From positions 50,390,129 through 50,454,128 of the forward strand of contig CM073592.1 of assembly GCA_037074705.1 (NCBI GenBank): 64,000 nucleotides of DNA. Direction: 5' to 3'. Of this stretch, positions 12,851 to 24,715 are shown in pieces. The notes below the pieces were generated by a model. The model was not told where the DNA came from. It saw only the letters and a list, made by a program, of their open reading frames with translations, and ran no database searches. Source of the stretch: Zhengitettix transpicula (lineage: Eukaryota; Arthropoda; Insecta; Orthoptera; Tetrigidae). The number at the start of each line of letters is the position of its first letter. The first letter of the stretch is position 1. Made by a program: the position numbers and the translations under genes.

Positions 12851-14093
12851 GTGAACGACAAGTCCTGTAGCAGGAAAATAGACCATCTTATTACAACTAA
12901 TGGGAACTTATCTGTTCAGATACTTGAGAAATGTTTAGAATATAATGTTTAGAATATAATGTTATCTATATCAACAGCCATTTTAAAACTCATATTCTGT
13001 ATTAGACAATTACAAGAGAAGATTCTAAATAAACATCAAGAACTACATATGGCTTTTATCGATTTAGAAAAGGCTTATGATAGTATCCCTCTACATCTAT
13101 TATGGTCGGCAATGAGAAATATGAATATCCATATCCATGATAAATGGATTAATAATGTTAGAAGAATCAATAATAATACAAAACCCAAAGTTAAAATACA
13201 GAATAAAATAACAGAAGAATTAAGAGTGAATATAGGCCTTAAGCAGTGATTCAGCTTAACACCGATACTTTCTAATATTTATTTAGATCAGTTTATGGTA
13301 TAAAAAATGTTATGGAATGGGCATTCCTATAGGGGATAAGATACTACATTCGTTGATCAGGTAATATTTGCAGGAGATGAAGAGGACATGACATACATGA
13401 TAAATAAGCTCATGGAACAATATAAAAAATGGGGACTTAACATAAATTTACAGAAGACAGAATACATGTGTTTAGGAAAAGATACAGAAGACATAACAGT
13501 CGAAACAGAAAAAATAAAAAAATGAATTTTTTAAAATACTTTGGGTCAATAATTACAAATTTAGGAACATGAGAAAGAGATATACAAACTAAAATTGCAA
13601 TGGCAAAGAATGCTACCAAGATTTTACACGGAATAATTTGGAATAAAAATTTAACAAAGGAAACAAATCAAAATTTATAAGAGCATAATACAGAACATTC
13701 TATGTTATGGAAGTGAAACTTGACCCCTGACAGAATTACAAAAGAACAAAATTAGAACAGCAGAATTCGATTATCTGAGGAGAAGTCTTCAAAAAAAAAA
13801 CAAGACAGGAGGGAATTAGAAATGAGCTCATTTGGAAATAAATGAACGTAACCACGTCTGTCGTTAAAAAGTTAGAAAATCAAACCCTTAAATGGTATGG
13901 TCACGTACAAAGAATGGAAAGTGGAAGATGGCCAAAAGAAATATACCAATGGTAACCTCCTGGAAAAAATAAACGGGATAGACCCAGATTAAAGTGGAAA
14001 ACTCATGTGAAAACCATAATGGAGGATAGGAATTTGGAAGAGGGAGATTGGAACGACAGACAGAAGTGGAAATTGAAGACGGCAAAACTATAA
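12851..14093 (+). pseudogene. Dead non-LTR retrotransposon (LINE) reverse transcriptase, 3' part
   Basis: Reverse transcriptase copies element RNA into DNA at the insertion target. The longest intact piece (12959-13249) contains motif A as FIDLEKAYDSIP, typical of LINE RTs. About 100 bp upstream, a frameshifted stretch resembles the usual 'GFRxGRSxxDHI' block (SCSRKIDHLI). Downstream the frame is broken by stops and shifts. Motif C should read F/YADD but reads FAGDE (13367-13381), so one catalytic Asp is lost. C-terminal blocks remain: LKWYGHVQRMESGRWPKEIY near 13890, then a RDRPRLKW region, ending in a stop at 14091. No endonuclease domain was found upstream, so the copy is 5'-truncated. The clade (jockey-like or RTE-like) is not settled by what remains. 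Confidence 0.9.
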
Positions 14094-14894
14094 AAGGGGG
14101 AAAAGCCGAAGAAGAAATTCGTTCAGATTCCTATCCAGTGTTCTATCATTATACTGTTCATTAGCAAACTCCGTGACAAGGTGAGGCGATTGCTAGAAAA
14201 TGGTGGGGATGTCTCGGGACGACAGAAGTCGCATACCACTTGAAAAATAACTTATTAGGAAATAAATCTGCAACTATCGGACCATTAATCAACTTCGCAG
14301 TCCACTAAAGTACAATTAACAATATTAATAAGGGCTACTGTGACAACGATTGAGGCAATGCGTCAAATAAATTTTAAACAGGACACGTCTATTTATCAAT
14401 AGTTTATGGTTATGGCTTGAAATTATAGTACGGACACGCTACCGGAGGAGTTTCCCAGAAGCAATCCAATGCGATTGAACATAATGACGTCGGATCTAAA
14501 ATACGGCGTTCCAATTTCCTTGGTAATGACACACGGGCGATTTCCTAACGTTGGGGCAATTAGTCCCGACATTCGCATTTGGCGCGCGAAACTGCCAAAT
14601 ATCAACTTTAAGATATATCGAATACGCACAGCATTAAACACAAATTTCGTGCGAAAGCACAACGAATTACTGCCAACATTTTTTTTCCTGCTGATCATGT
14701 ATAATCAATACCTGTTAGGATCACCTTGCCGATTCCAGATAAAAACTGGGTTCTGTTTAAGTCGTAGAGTACCCAGCACAATAACGACTTGTTTGAATTT
14801 TTAAAAAAATATAAATAAAAGTTCGCGGCCTAAAAATTCATTCCTTGTGTAATTTTGCTGCTTTTACTTTCTCTTATAGAATATAAACACAAAT
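14094..14894. other. Non-coding DNA with overlapping short frames
   Basis: Frames on both strands at 14423-14804 overlap in a mildly GC-richer patch. Neither translation matches a known family. A TTTGGCGCGCGAAA string at 14578-14591 resembles an E2F site, but no promoter context is evident. Confidence 0.45.
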
Positions 14895-15310
14895 ACATAT
14901 GGGGGGGAGAGCTCTAGAGGTTTATGCACCGGGGTCGCAGACCTTGGGCATACGGTAAGAGTTGACCGCTATTCCTATTGGAACAGTCGGCCAGCTGCCG
15001 CCTAAACTGGTCGAGTAACGGCGAGGGGAAAGCTGCGACCCCACGGCAAACCCCTCTCCCGCCATCGGAAGAGCGTGGGACAAGTGCCAAATGCCCGACC
15101 TATCTGATTCAGGTTTTTCTACGGTTTTTCCATGCATTACTTTTAGGCGAATTGTTTGGTAGGATCCTTAAAAAATAACCTAGTTAACCCTTGACTACCT
15201 TCCTCTAATCTTCCGCATCCCCCCTTTCATTCCCTTTCCTATTCTATGAAAGGGGAGTTGCAACCATGAGGAATATCCTCGTGTACCCTGTTACTTTTTT
15301 TTTAAAAAAA
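14895..15310 (+). repeat. Dispersed repeat S, copy 1
   Basis: The block 15030-15300 aligns with 41968-42218 in the same orientation. Shared pieces include CTCTCCCGC, GCGTGGGACAAGT, ATGCCCGACCTA, GGTAGGATCCTTAAAA, CCGCATCCCCCCTTTCA and AAAGGGGAGTTGC, followed by a T/A-rich tail. Copy 1 extends 5' by about 130 bp of GC-rich sequence absent from copy 2. The minus-strand frame keeps SHALPxAGExFA in both copies. That could reflect a coding ancestor or simply shared descent. The size and A-rich tail suggest a SINE or a 5'-truncated retroelement. I see no clear Pol III A and B boxes, so the class is undecided. Confidence 0.75.
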
Positions 15311-18300
15311 ACTGTCGACGGAATTCTGCGTTAGCCTCGATTATTGAAGATATAAATACGTATATAATGAATAAATCGGGCTGACAGTCTTATCCACTAA
15401 ATATATAAGAAAATAATGTAAAAAATTAGACTAAACGAATGTGTGTTCGATTGAAAGTGAATTGTCTTGAAATTTTCAAGTCCTTTGCTTATAACTTTTT
15501 AACCTTCTGTTTCTACAATACTCATGGAAATATTAAAATTAAAATAGCACTCCTTAACCTTTTTACAAGAACATTCAGAACGCTAAACGCATGAATGTGC
15601 AGTAGTAAACTAGTTATTCTTAATAGGCACATTTCGCTTCATTACAACGAAGAATATAAAAAGCGAGAACTTATGGTTTCGGGATTTAAATGGTCAGAGT
15701 CCCACATATCCACTAGTGGTTTCATAGTTGCTGAGGTAAACGAATTTCTCCACAGTATTTTTATTAAAGAAATTTCTAAAGTAAATCATTACAGTTGGAT
15801 CTTTTAATTCCGTTGACACTGCGTCCGTGGGTAGAAACGAATTATTAAAGCGAGAACCTTTCACCGTTTCGCAATACTCAAGAGTACCGAATTAAATGAA
15901 CGTGAAAAAAAAAAATTCTGTATCTCTTCAATTATATACCTTCACGCTGCCTGGTATTTGAATATACGTCCTTTGTGTCACTGATATTTGTGACATTCAT
16001 TTAACCATAATTGCTCTAGAAAGCATTAGCGATAAAATGAACGAGTCAACGAACAAGTAATTTCGAATTCCAATAATTCACACAGAAAGCATTCCTACTA
16101 CAAACACGGTAGTATTTTAATTAAAAGTGAAAAATTGTCATTTACGGTTTTATTAAAAAACTTGACAGACGAAGGACTGAGAAATACGTTACTGGATGAA
16201 TTTGTGGTGGAAGTTTTTGTTGTATTCAGATGCAGGCGATTAAGCCAATAAATAAAAAAACAATTGACTTGTAAATAATATTAACGTTTCAAGCAGAAAG
16301 AAACTAGTTTTTCAGATAAAATAAATCCGATATGTCAATAGTGAAATAGAAGGCTCTTGGTGCAATATGATCGTAATAAAGCTTAATATTTATAGTGTAT
16401 ATTTAAAAAAATAAGGGATGAGTAACAAAGGAGAAAGCGACATTGACATAAAAATTTTCAATGCTTTCAACAAGGAATTAGACTTTTCGACAGAGATTTT
16501 CGATTCGCATACGACGTTACATTGACATTTGTCTAAGAAGAATGTTTTGGCAAGACGGAGTAGCACTTTGAGGCTCAGCTGACCTCCTTGACACAAGTGT
16601 CCAGGGAGCACTGTACAGTTCATTCGGCAGGATTTTGTGCCCCTAAAGCAGCGTGTATAAATTAATCAGGCTCACTGCGGACAGTTCTCTCTTTGCAGTG
16701 ACCGACGAATGAGTATACGAGACGTTCTTGCTGTATCACAGAGAGTTACGTTGCGGCACATCGCGAAACTACGCCCCACAATGTAGATCCAGACAATAAT
16801 ACAATGCGAATATGTTTTATGCGTACCTAATGTAAGAACTGTAAAATCATTAATAAAAATAATTAAGTAATAGTGCTACATTATATAGCCTACGTTATAC
16901 TTCTGAAAAATATAAACAAATATTAAAAGTGGTTTATAAATAAACAGCCAATTCCAAGACTGAAAAAAATATATTTATTCAATTAAAATTTTAACTAAAT
17001 TCAAACTACCCTTTGGACATAAATCTTTTTACACGTGTATGAGTCACAGTCGGTTGTTTTTTCTCCATAAACGATTCACCAAGAGGTCGCACGTTTCGTT
17101 CACGTTTGTAAACCCATTCCGCACTAATCGATGAAAACGGCGATGAATGCGAACACACTCAAATATTTCCATAATAATTTGCATGACAATACACTTCCAG
17201 TGCAGAAGATCGATTGCAAATCGAAGGGAGTTGATGTGAAAGAACTGGCAGCAAGACCTTGGCTGGCGGCAGAGAAAGATGATGCCACTGATGAGTGATA
17301 GTGCTCGCAGTCACATTTACATACTCTTTCCAAAAGCGCCAACACCAATCATACGGGCAGACATCAGATGTCTAAAACCCAAAACAAACTAACGGTATCC
17401 TTCAGATATTCCTGGCATAGTTTCAATATAACAAACAGACGAGCTAAAACTGAAAATTGTCTCATGTCAAACCGAGGACGTGTCCTAAATTTATCGAACG
17501 AGAATTTTATGTTCAACCTAACCTAAACTAAATTAAAAATGAAATACGAGATTACTTGCAGTAGCTTTTCTTAGAAAACTGCACGATTACATGCCTTGTT
17601 AGTGTTAAAAAAAATTCTCTACACAGCCATTTATGCGTTTTCATACGAGCCTCTGATTCAGTTAAAACTGCACGCGAGGCGCTGAAATTCGAGCTATGCA
17701 AACAATGAAAGCATCATTAATATCGGATCAATCATACTCAGAACTGAATCAAACACTTCCCCAGATCCGTTTACATTGCAAATAGTGGGATTGCTTAATT
17801 GAGATCGAATTTCCTGTGTCCAGAAGTTCCAAGTTGCCAGCTACATTTACCGCAGCCAGAGGTTAATAAATACTGTTTCTCTGTTTCGAAGTGTGTAATT
17901 TCTTTGCAAATATGAAGCACCTTCAAGAATCATTTTTTAAAATTCCATCCTTAATTTTTCCCAGGCACGGATCGAGAACATCTTAAATGAACAGGATCTC
18001 CCTTAAGATACTTAACTACCCAAATGTAACGAGACGTTATATAAAGGTAGAAAAACTAGTTTTACAAAATTTACCAACTATAAAGACACACTGTATTAAA
18101 TAATTTTGCGTGTTACAAGGGAACAGGAGCAGCGTGATTTTAAAATAGCACCCACAAAGGGAAAAAGCGTAGTGAGTGGAAAGGATTAGGTCAGAATAAC
18201 TACGGAGCATGAAAATCGTGCAAGTTTCATCTGACACGTACTATGGATTTAAAAAAAGATCTGGACAGTGCAAATATGTTGAAATTATTAGGTAGAGTTT

Positions 18301-18561
18301 CCAGCGTTCTAAAGAAAAATCACAGAGCCTAAGTTGGCGAATCTAAAAATTACGTTACCCTGAGTCTGTTATATCTGAAACTAAGAATATTTATGTACAC
18401 CGAATACTACTTGCTCCTTGGCGAAAAATATAGGCCTATATATGTGGCCATGTATTATGCTTAAGCCATTTTTAATCTTCTCTGAAACTATGACAACACG
18501 AAACTACAAAATACTAAGGTGAACATCAATGTGTGTAACGAAGGTATGTTTGTAATTTCTT
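15311..18561. other. AT-rich non-coding DNA
   Basis: No gene or repeat identified. A TATAAATT at 16654 and a CCTAACCTAA at about 17517 are isolated short matches that I do not interpret. The frames at 15595-15807, 16390-16623, 17124-17348 and 18037-18237 have no recognisable domains. Confidence 0.5.
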
Positions 18562-19375
18562 TAATATTTGTATTGTCAGCGTAATATTACGGCCCAGGTA
18601 TTGTTGGTAGCAGTCAGCGTTGCATAAAAATGTGGAGTTTTAGGACGTATTATTGTCGGCATGTCTGACGTTAAAAAGCTTTGATGAAAGTTCAGGACAG
18701 TCTGCAATCGAAGCTGACCAGTAGCGGTCGAGTACAGTCGGCAATAGGAACTGAAATAGTAAAGTCCAGTCTGAAATATGAATTGAGACAGTAAAGTCCA
18801 GTCTGAAATATGAATTGAGACAGTAAAGTTAAGTCTGCGTTCGAGGAGAACAGAAATCACCGATGGAGAAGTGGGTGAAATTAGGCCCGGTATGGGTTGA
18901 AGAAAGAAAGGACTTATTGGAGGTTGTAAAATTAAAAGTCGACGAAAGCAAAGACTTATTAAAATTATTGGAATGATAAATTGAAAGAGTTACGTTTGAA
19001 TTATTAATAGATCGTAGTACTGGGTGTGATTAAACTGATATTGAACGTGGAAATTTGGTTTGTTGTGCTGACTTAGGCTGTGAACAGTGAAATACCATGG
19101 TCTGTTAATTAAAATATTTTTAAATTGTTGCTGAAGTGAATACGTAGTGTTTTATGAGGGCTGCTCTGATGATTTGGTATGTACGAAATTTTCATTATAA
19201 ACCTAATACAAAATTGCATACCGTAACATCTCTTTATATTTCTCAAATTTTCTTCAGTTTTATTTAGATTTTTCCTATGTTAATATTTGTAATTTAAATT
19301 TAATTAATTATTTTGTAACATTTTGTTTTATTCGTTTATAATTTCTGGTTACTGTAAACTGTTAGAAGTCCTATT
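18562..19375 (+). repeat. Dispersed repeat R, copy 1
   Basis: This copy aligns in the same orientation with 24107-24715, 49978-50557 and, for its 3' half, 59511-59845. Shared landmarks in order: ATTGTCAGCGTAAT, CAGTCAGCGTTGCAT, TATTATTGTCGGCA, GTGAACAGTG then CCATGGTC, a TGTTAA with AATAAA-type stretch, TTGGTATGTA, and an AT-rich 3' part ending near an ACTGTTAGA block. The ~600-800 bp length, AATAAA-like motif and repeated 3' structure suggest an LTR or the 3' end of a retroelement. No protein-coding part adjoins it. Copies 1 and 2 resemble each other more than they resemble copies 3 and 4. Confidence 0.75.
18758..18836 (+). repeat. 32-bp tandem duplication inside R copy 1
   Basis: Two identical 32-bp units (18758-18789, 18790-18821), starting AGTAAAGTCCAGTCTG, are followed by a diverged partial third. 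They are absent from the other R copies, so the duplication arose after insertion. Confidence 0.9.
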
Positions 19376-20097
19376 ATTTAGTTTAAATACTACAATACAT
19401 CTATTGAGCATTATTCATCTCTAATGTGAAAAACTGGTTCCCTAACATAAATTCAGAAAAAAACTGAACGGGGTTAAAACGTTTCTTCGGAAACATTCTA
19501 ACAGAATTTATCTACCCTAAATCCATTATTGTTTCATGAAAAAGCTTTAACCAGGGTAACGATGTTGTTTTGATAAATCTTAAGTAGTCTGGGGAAAAAA
19601 TAAAAATTACTTTCAGACGAGGTCGAAATATAGTCGCACGAATATATTTTCTTTCGACATTATATGCCTTGTACATAAAAATGGATGTGGGCATGTTTGC
19701 ATGTATGTATGCTCCGCATACAAATTTAAGAGTGTGTCGACAACGATTTATAAGACAAGCCCTGTCCGCAACATGTTAAATGATGAGAAATGGCAGCACT
19801 AGTGTGTGTGTATTCAAGTAATTTTCCGTATGCAGAAAGTACATAACGTGAATCGAAAAAGTCAAAGAATTTCAAACAAAATATCTAGAAAAAAACATTA
19901 ACGTCAAAAACTTGAAAAGCACCTTTTTTTTGTAAGAAAAAAATTACATTTCGCACAAGTATTCTAATTTAAAAATGTATGTGCGTCAAAATATTTGAGA
20001 CCAGTTGTGAGTTTCCACATTATACCAATTATATTACTAATACTCTTGATATTAATCCAGAGACAATACAGTTATCCGTTTATATTACTAGTGTAAG
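19376..20097. other. AT-rich non-coding DNA
   Basis: Nothing recognisable. The short minus frame at 19512-19694 has no known domain. Confidence 0.5.
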
Positions 20098-20385
20098 GAA
20101 AATTAAACTACGTTTTGTCGCTACATTTGCGACCTCTTCAGGTTGAAGTTTAACAAAAAATTTGATAGCCAGGTCGTTCTCCCGTGACTACCGTAATTTA
20201 GAGTGCAGAATGCATAATCTAAACCATTGTATTTTTTAAAAAATTGTATAAGGTCTCTGGAGATAATGCAATTAACTGGTTTTCAAGATTAATGAGATTA
20301 ATAATAAATGTAATGTAACAATGTACGTCCTGAATTTCATAATCCAATAATTTCCTTTGGAAAAATTATATACATATATATACAT

Positions 20386-20435
<50 letters not shown>

Positions 20436-20528
20436 TTATATTTAAGGGAAAACGACCCGACTATCAAAATTTTGTTAAACTTAACCTGAAGAGTCTCAAA
20501 TTTAGCGACAAAACGTAGTTTAATTTTG
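20098..20528. repeat. Inverted-repeat element with hammerhead-like cores in both arms
   Basis: The left arm (about 20098-20183) and right arm (about 20451-20528) are reverse complements over roughly 80 bp with few mismatches. The spacer holds AT-rich DNA and a (TA)n run at 20392-20432. Each arm reads CTGAAGA, a 5-bp hairpin, then AAAACGTAG: minus strand 20142-20110 (stem GTCGC/GCGAC, perfect) and plus strand 20485-20516 (one mismatch). In the hammerhead core CUGANGA...GAAAC the first G after the stem is essential; here it is A in both arms, so cleavage is unlikely. A third, single-arm relative lies at 4030-4136. Confidence 0.8.
20392..20432. repeat. (TA)n microsatellite
   Basis: An uninterrupted TA run inside the spacer of the inverted-repeat element. 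Confidence 0.95.
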
Positions 20529-23500
20529 ATACATAAATATAAAATATATATATATATAAAACTATTGAGAAAATTTCTAAATAAATAGCTAATCTGAAGT
20601 CAGAAAAATGTATTATAAGTGTGGTTTTAATGGTTTTTAAATTATCATGTTTAAAAGTTATGACAGACCTTTAAAAGTGTTATTTATATAAATAGAGTAC
20701 TTGGGAAGGTACTAAAAGAACATGGCAACGTATTTAGTAGATAAATACATTAAATCAAAAATTCTTTATAAATTCACAATAAATGGGACGAACAATATAG
20801 AACACTTGAAAACACACTTATCGTTTGTTAACAAGTTGATTGGATTGAATTTTTCAACATATAATTATAAATGTACAGTAAACCTCGCGTACTTTCACGC
20901 AATAGTTACAATTCGGTCCTAATTAGATTCCGAACATAATTATTCGTTGGAATATTACATTACGTATTTTGGCAAATGATTTGGCACGAGCAAACTACAG
21001 TATGATTCATTATTAAAAATAATTATGAATTGCCTCTGAATGTATGTCAAGTTTAAATACTTTGATGGAAAGCGTATAATTCTTTCTAGGCTCTTAGCGA
21101 GCCGATACTAAGAGCTCTGGTAACTTCTGTGTATTTGAAAGATTTAGACAGCTTCTAGAAGAGCGAAGGTTTCCAAGTTTAATTTAGATCACATCCTTCA
21201 AGTGTGTAACAGTGAAACGGTTCGCTGGCGACATTTATTAATTTCTGGAACTGCAATACCCTTGGCTTTGGCGTTCCACGGATCAAATAAACAGAGCATT
21301 CTGAGAACAACATACTAAATTTATGCCATCGTCATTCCTAGGTCACGAAAGGAGGGCACCGGCGCTTGGCAATTACATTACGATATTTCAGTCCATAAAT
21401 TGCAATATACGCTCATATTTATTAGTAATACAAAGCGGGGTAGTGAAGTGTAAATATAAACCAAGTTGCGGAAACAAATTCTGATACTCTAATCAGTTTA
21501 ATGTTTAACAGAACAAAATATTTATATATACGTGCTCTTTGAAGATTCGTTGTCTAGTTTACAATCACGTAAACAAAGAAATAATAAATATTGCACTAGT
21601 CTACCAATTAGCGTAGATACAATTGCTACAAGAGTCTTAAATTAGAAGCTAGTTTATAAATAATCTACAATTATCATTACACTGAAAAGTAATTTGCGAA
21701 TTAATATTTAACCTAACGGAATGATCAGTTCACGTGGTTATATATGACATAACCACGTGAACCGAAAATACAGCAGTCACTTCTATAGAATGAAACTGCA
21801 TAAGGCGTGTAATGAATTAAAAATTTAAAACGAAAGAATGTAAGTATTAAAACCCATAGACGAAAACGTTAGCGTAATAGAAAATAAATTATAATTCATA
21901 GAGAAACGTTAGTAATCTGAATGCTTTTTTGCTGAGACTATTAAGTCCAAGGCAGCTTTTGTTCAGCTATATCAGAGAATGAATTATCTGCCATTTTACC
22001 ACGAAATCGAAATACCCACAAATTTTCTAAAATGCCTATTAATCGTGTAAAATACCAGTTGCTACAGGACTACGGAACCTGCATGGCGGAACTGACCTCC
22101 ACAACATTGTTCCATATGGTGCGGGTGTCCATGGAGGTGGTTCACCAAATGTTATCTCGCGACCTTCGATACCCTGCGCGTTTGCCTCATCTCACGACTG
22201 GCCAACTTCTACAAACGGTATCATACAATAGCTGAGAGAACTAATAAATATCAAAAAGATATTTCCTACGCTAAATATTCCCTACCAAGTCATAAATATA
22301 TTAAAGATTAAAAAATCAGAAAGTTCTAAACTTTTTGTTTTGAGTTTGGCCCATAGATTTCCCTTTGAAAGAAAATTATTCCTAGGCGAGGCAGACATGT
22401 GGTGTGCTGAATTAAATTCTTTAAAGAGAAACGATTGACTTGACTAAAGGAATCGTATACATCAAACGTAAAGCGAAGGAGCAACGAGCAGCTTTCAGCA
22501 GTCTGAAAGATTTCGGGGTTTAGCAGCCTAATTTGTAGACGGCCACCAGGAGTCCGATGAGCCGGAGTGCACATCGTGAACTCTCATGAACAGAAGTTTT
22601 TACATTTCAATGGAGTATGAGTGACGCATAAAACTGCCGTGATATATTTTCTTGCTTGTACAAGGACAATCCGTGATATACAATGAGTTTATCTCAAGAT
22701 CTATAAAATAAAAATAGCCATTATTGCTGAATATATATTTCGTTTTCAATTATTTATTATTCCAAAAATATACATGTTCCGAGATGTAAACAAAGTCATT
22801 TCGTAACAGTAATTTGACTTAGGAAATTCCCAGGCGCGTTCAGGAAAGGCGGAAACTGCAGCAATCTTTGAAACTGCTCTTTTGTATTTAGTAAAGTAGC
22901 GGAAAGCAGTTAATAATTGACAGGCGGTAAGACAAATATTTTCCGTTCAAAAGACGTTGATGACCTCGTAGAGGTGAGTATGAAAGCAGACGTGACAAAA
23001 GTTAGTTCCTATGAGGTTACGTGAATGAAGGATAGCCATGAAGATATCCCACCAGAGCGGATATATTGAAATCAATTATAATAGAAGAGTGAAACAGTGA
23101 ACTTCAAAGAACTTTGCCGCCGCCGCCACTTAATGAATCATCTCGCCAGGAGGACACATCAAGTTAACGTGAGTGAAATGTTGACGTCACACAATTTTAA
23201 ATCTTTGTCAAAATAATATTTTTTTAACTTGCAAGAATTCTAATTAAAACGAGTTTCCTATTGTAATACGACAAACATTTAAATATGATTACAAGTCAGA
23301 TGATTGAAAAATAAGTTGACAGAGTAATTTCGAGATGAAGTAAGAAGATTCTGATTTATTATAAACGATTGTTGCAGAGAGATTTAGCGATATAAATAAT
23401 ATTATTCAATCGATCCTTTATGTGGGGATTTCAATTAAAGAAAAGAACAGTTGAGAATAATTTATAATGTTAATAAAAGATTTCGTGGAACAGAAATCGC

Positions 23501-24106
23501 TATGGAAGACCTCTAAAGACAAACTTGAAAAACACTATATCTGCCTCATTAAAACAAATTTGAAAAAATTCGGTACTAGTCTCGTGAACACAAACTATAG
23601 CTCCGGATTTTCAAATCATCCATATTTTTCGGCCTCTGCGACAATTCTTAACGTTACACTCCGAAACACACGATTTTTAGTTGTCTCCGACGAATTATGA
23701 TTATTCCGTTCTGATTTGCGCAGATCCAAGTCTATCGAGGAGAAAGAGTAACGGTGGCTTTGATTCCATTCATGCTATTCGGCGGAGGAAATTTGCGAGG
23801 CTCTTCGGACGTGGAGCCCGTGTTCTGGTCGCACAATGCACGGAGAACAAAGCCACAGGCGAGCAATGTCGTGGTCAGCGTTTCCGTCTCCCATCCAGGG
23901 TAACAATCCTGCCACGGATAATCCAAAGATGAAAGTCACTGCTGGAACTATATCAAATCAAACTGACGAGGCGGCGTATGAAACTAAGTTCATAAACCTT
24001 ATTCATCGTCCATAAGTTTACCAATTTTGATATCTCGTTAGAGCATTCACTTTTAATATATTGTGATGACCAATAATGTGCATAGTGAAAATTATATTAT
24101 GATTAT
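20529..24106. other. AT-rich non-coding DNA
   Basis: No gene supported. It contains the E-box palindrome at 21728-21762. The frames at 20722-20922, 22032-22235, 22326-22574 and 23467-23932 have no domains I recognise. A GC-richer patch at 23740-23930 is open on both strands but otherwise unremarkable. Confidence 0.5.
21728..21762. promoter_or_regulatory. Perfect 14-bp-arm hairpin with two CACGTG E-boxes
   Basis: Arms GTTCACGTGGTTAT (21728-21741) and its exact reverse complement (21749-21762) flank a 7-nt loop. Each arm contains the canonical E-box CACGTG (21731-21736, 21754-21759), the site bound by bHLH and bHLH-PAS factors such as Myc/Max, USF or CLOCK/CYCLE. No gene or promoter is identified nearby, so the regulatory role is only a possibility. 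The structure could equally be a small foldback remnant. Confidence 0.4.
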
Positions 24107-24715
24107 TATAAACCAGGTAATGTAGGCAACAGTCAGCGTTGCATAAGAATTTAGAGTTTTCAGACGTATTATTGTAGTTTTGAGGTGGAAAAGCTTTGAC
24201 GAGAGTACCGGTCTGCAATGGAGCCCGACCAGTAGTGGCCATGTCAGTCTGCAATAGCAGGTGGCCGGTGGCCGGTGGCGGTCATGTCGAGTCTGTGATA
24301 AGAACCAGGACAGTAAACTACAGTCGACTGGTAAAAGTTGGATGAAAAAGTTTTAAAAGGAATGTTGGAAACAAACAGTTGATCGTCTGCGGTGAGGCAC
24401 TCAAGCGCATGCGCTGATTTAGGTTGTTAACAGTGAATACCATGGTCTTGTTAAGTAAAATACTTTAAATTATTGGTGAAGTGAAGTGAAGTGAAGTAAA
24501 GTAAAGTAAAGTTTTATGAGACCTAATCTGATAATTTGGTATGTACAAAATTTCCATTATAAACCTAGTAGAAAATTGCTTACGGTCAGATTTTTCCCAT
24601 GTTAATATTTATTATGTAAATGTAATTCATTATTTTGTAACAATTTGTTTTCATTTAATTCGGTTATAATTCCGGATTACTATAACTGTTAGAGGCCCGA
24701 TAAGCGGCCCTGAAG
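24107..24715 (+). repeat. Dispersed repeat R, copy 2
   Basis: Same orientation and order of landmarks as copy 1 (CAGTCAGCGTTGCAT, TATTATTGTAG, AACAGTGAATACCATGGTC, TTTGGTATGTAC). It contains a private pentanucleotide expansion at 24475-24512 and a GGTGGCC-type micro-duplication near 24260-24285. The 3' end reads into TTAGAGGCCCGATAAGCGGC, which is absent from copy 1. Confidence 0.75.
24475..24512. repeat. (GTGAA)n/(GTAAA)n pentanucleotide microsatellite
   Basis: About four GTGAA-type units pass into about three GTAAA-type units. It sits where the other R copies have a single GTGAA, so it expanded inside the element. Confidence 0.9.

Noticed and set aside
14578..14591. E2F-like TTTGGCGCGCGAAA
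   Set aside because: A single site with no promoter elements and no gene downstream.
17515..17530. CCTAACCTAA as an interstitial telomere (insect TTAGG) site
   Set aside because: Only two units; such short matches are expected by chance and no array follows.
23740..23930. Overlapping GC-richer frames as an exon
   Set aside because: Both strands are open, neither translation resembles a known family and no paired splice sites stand out.
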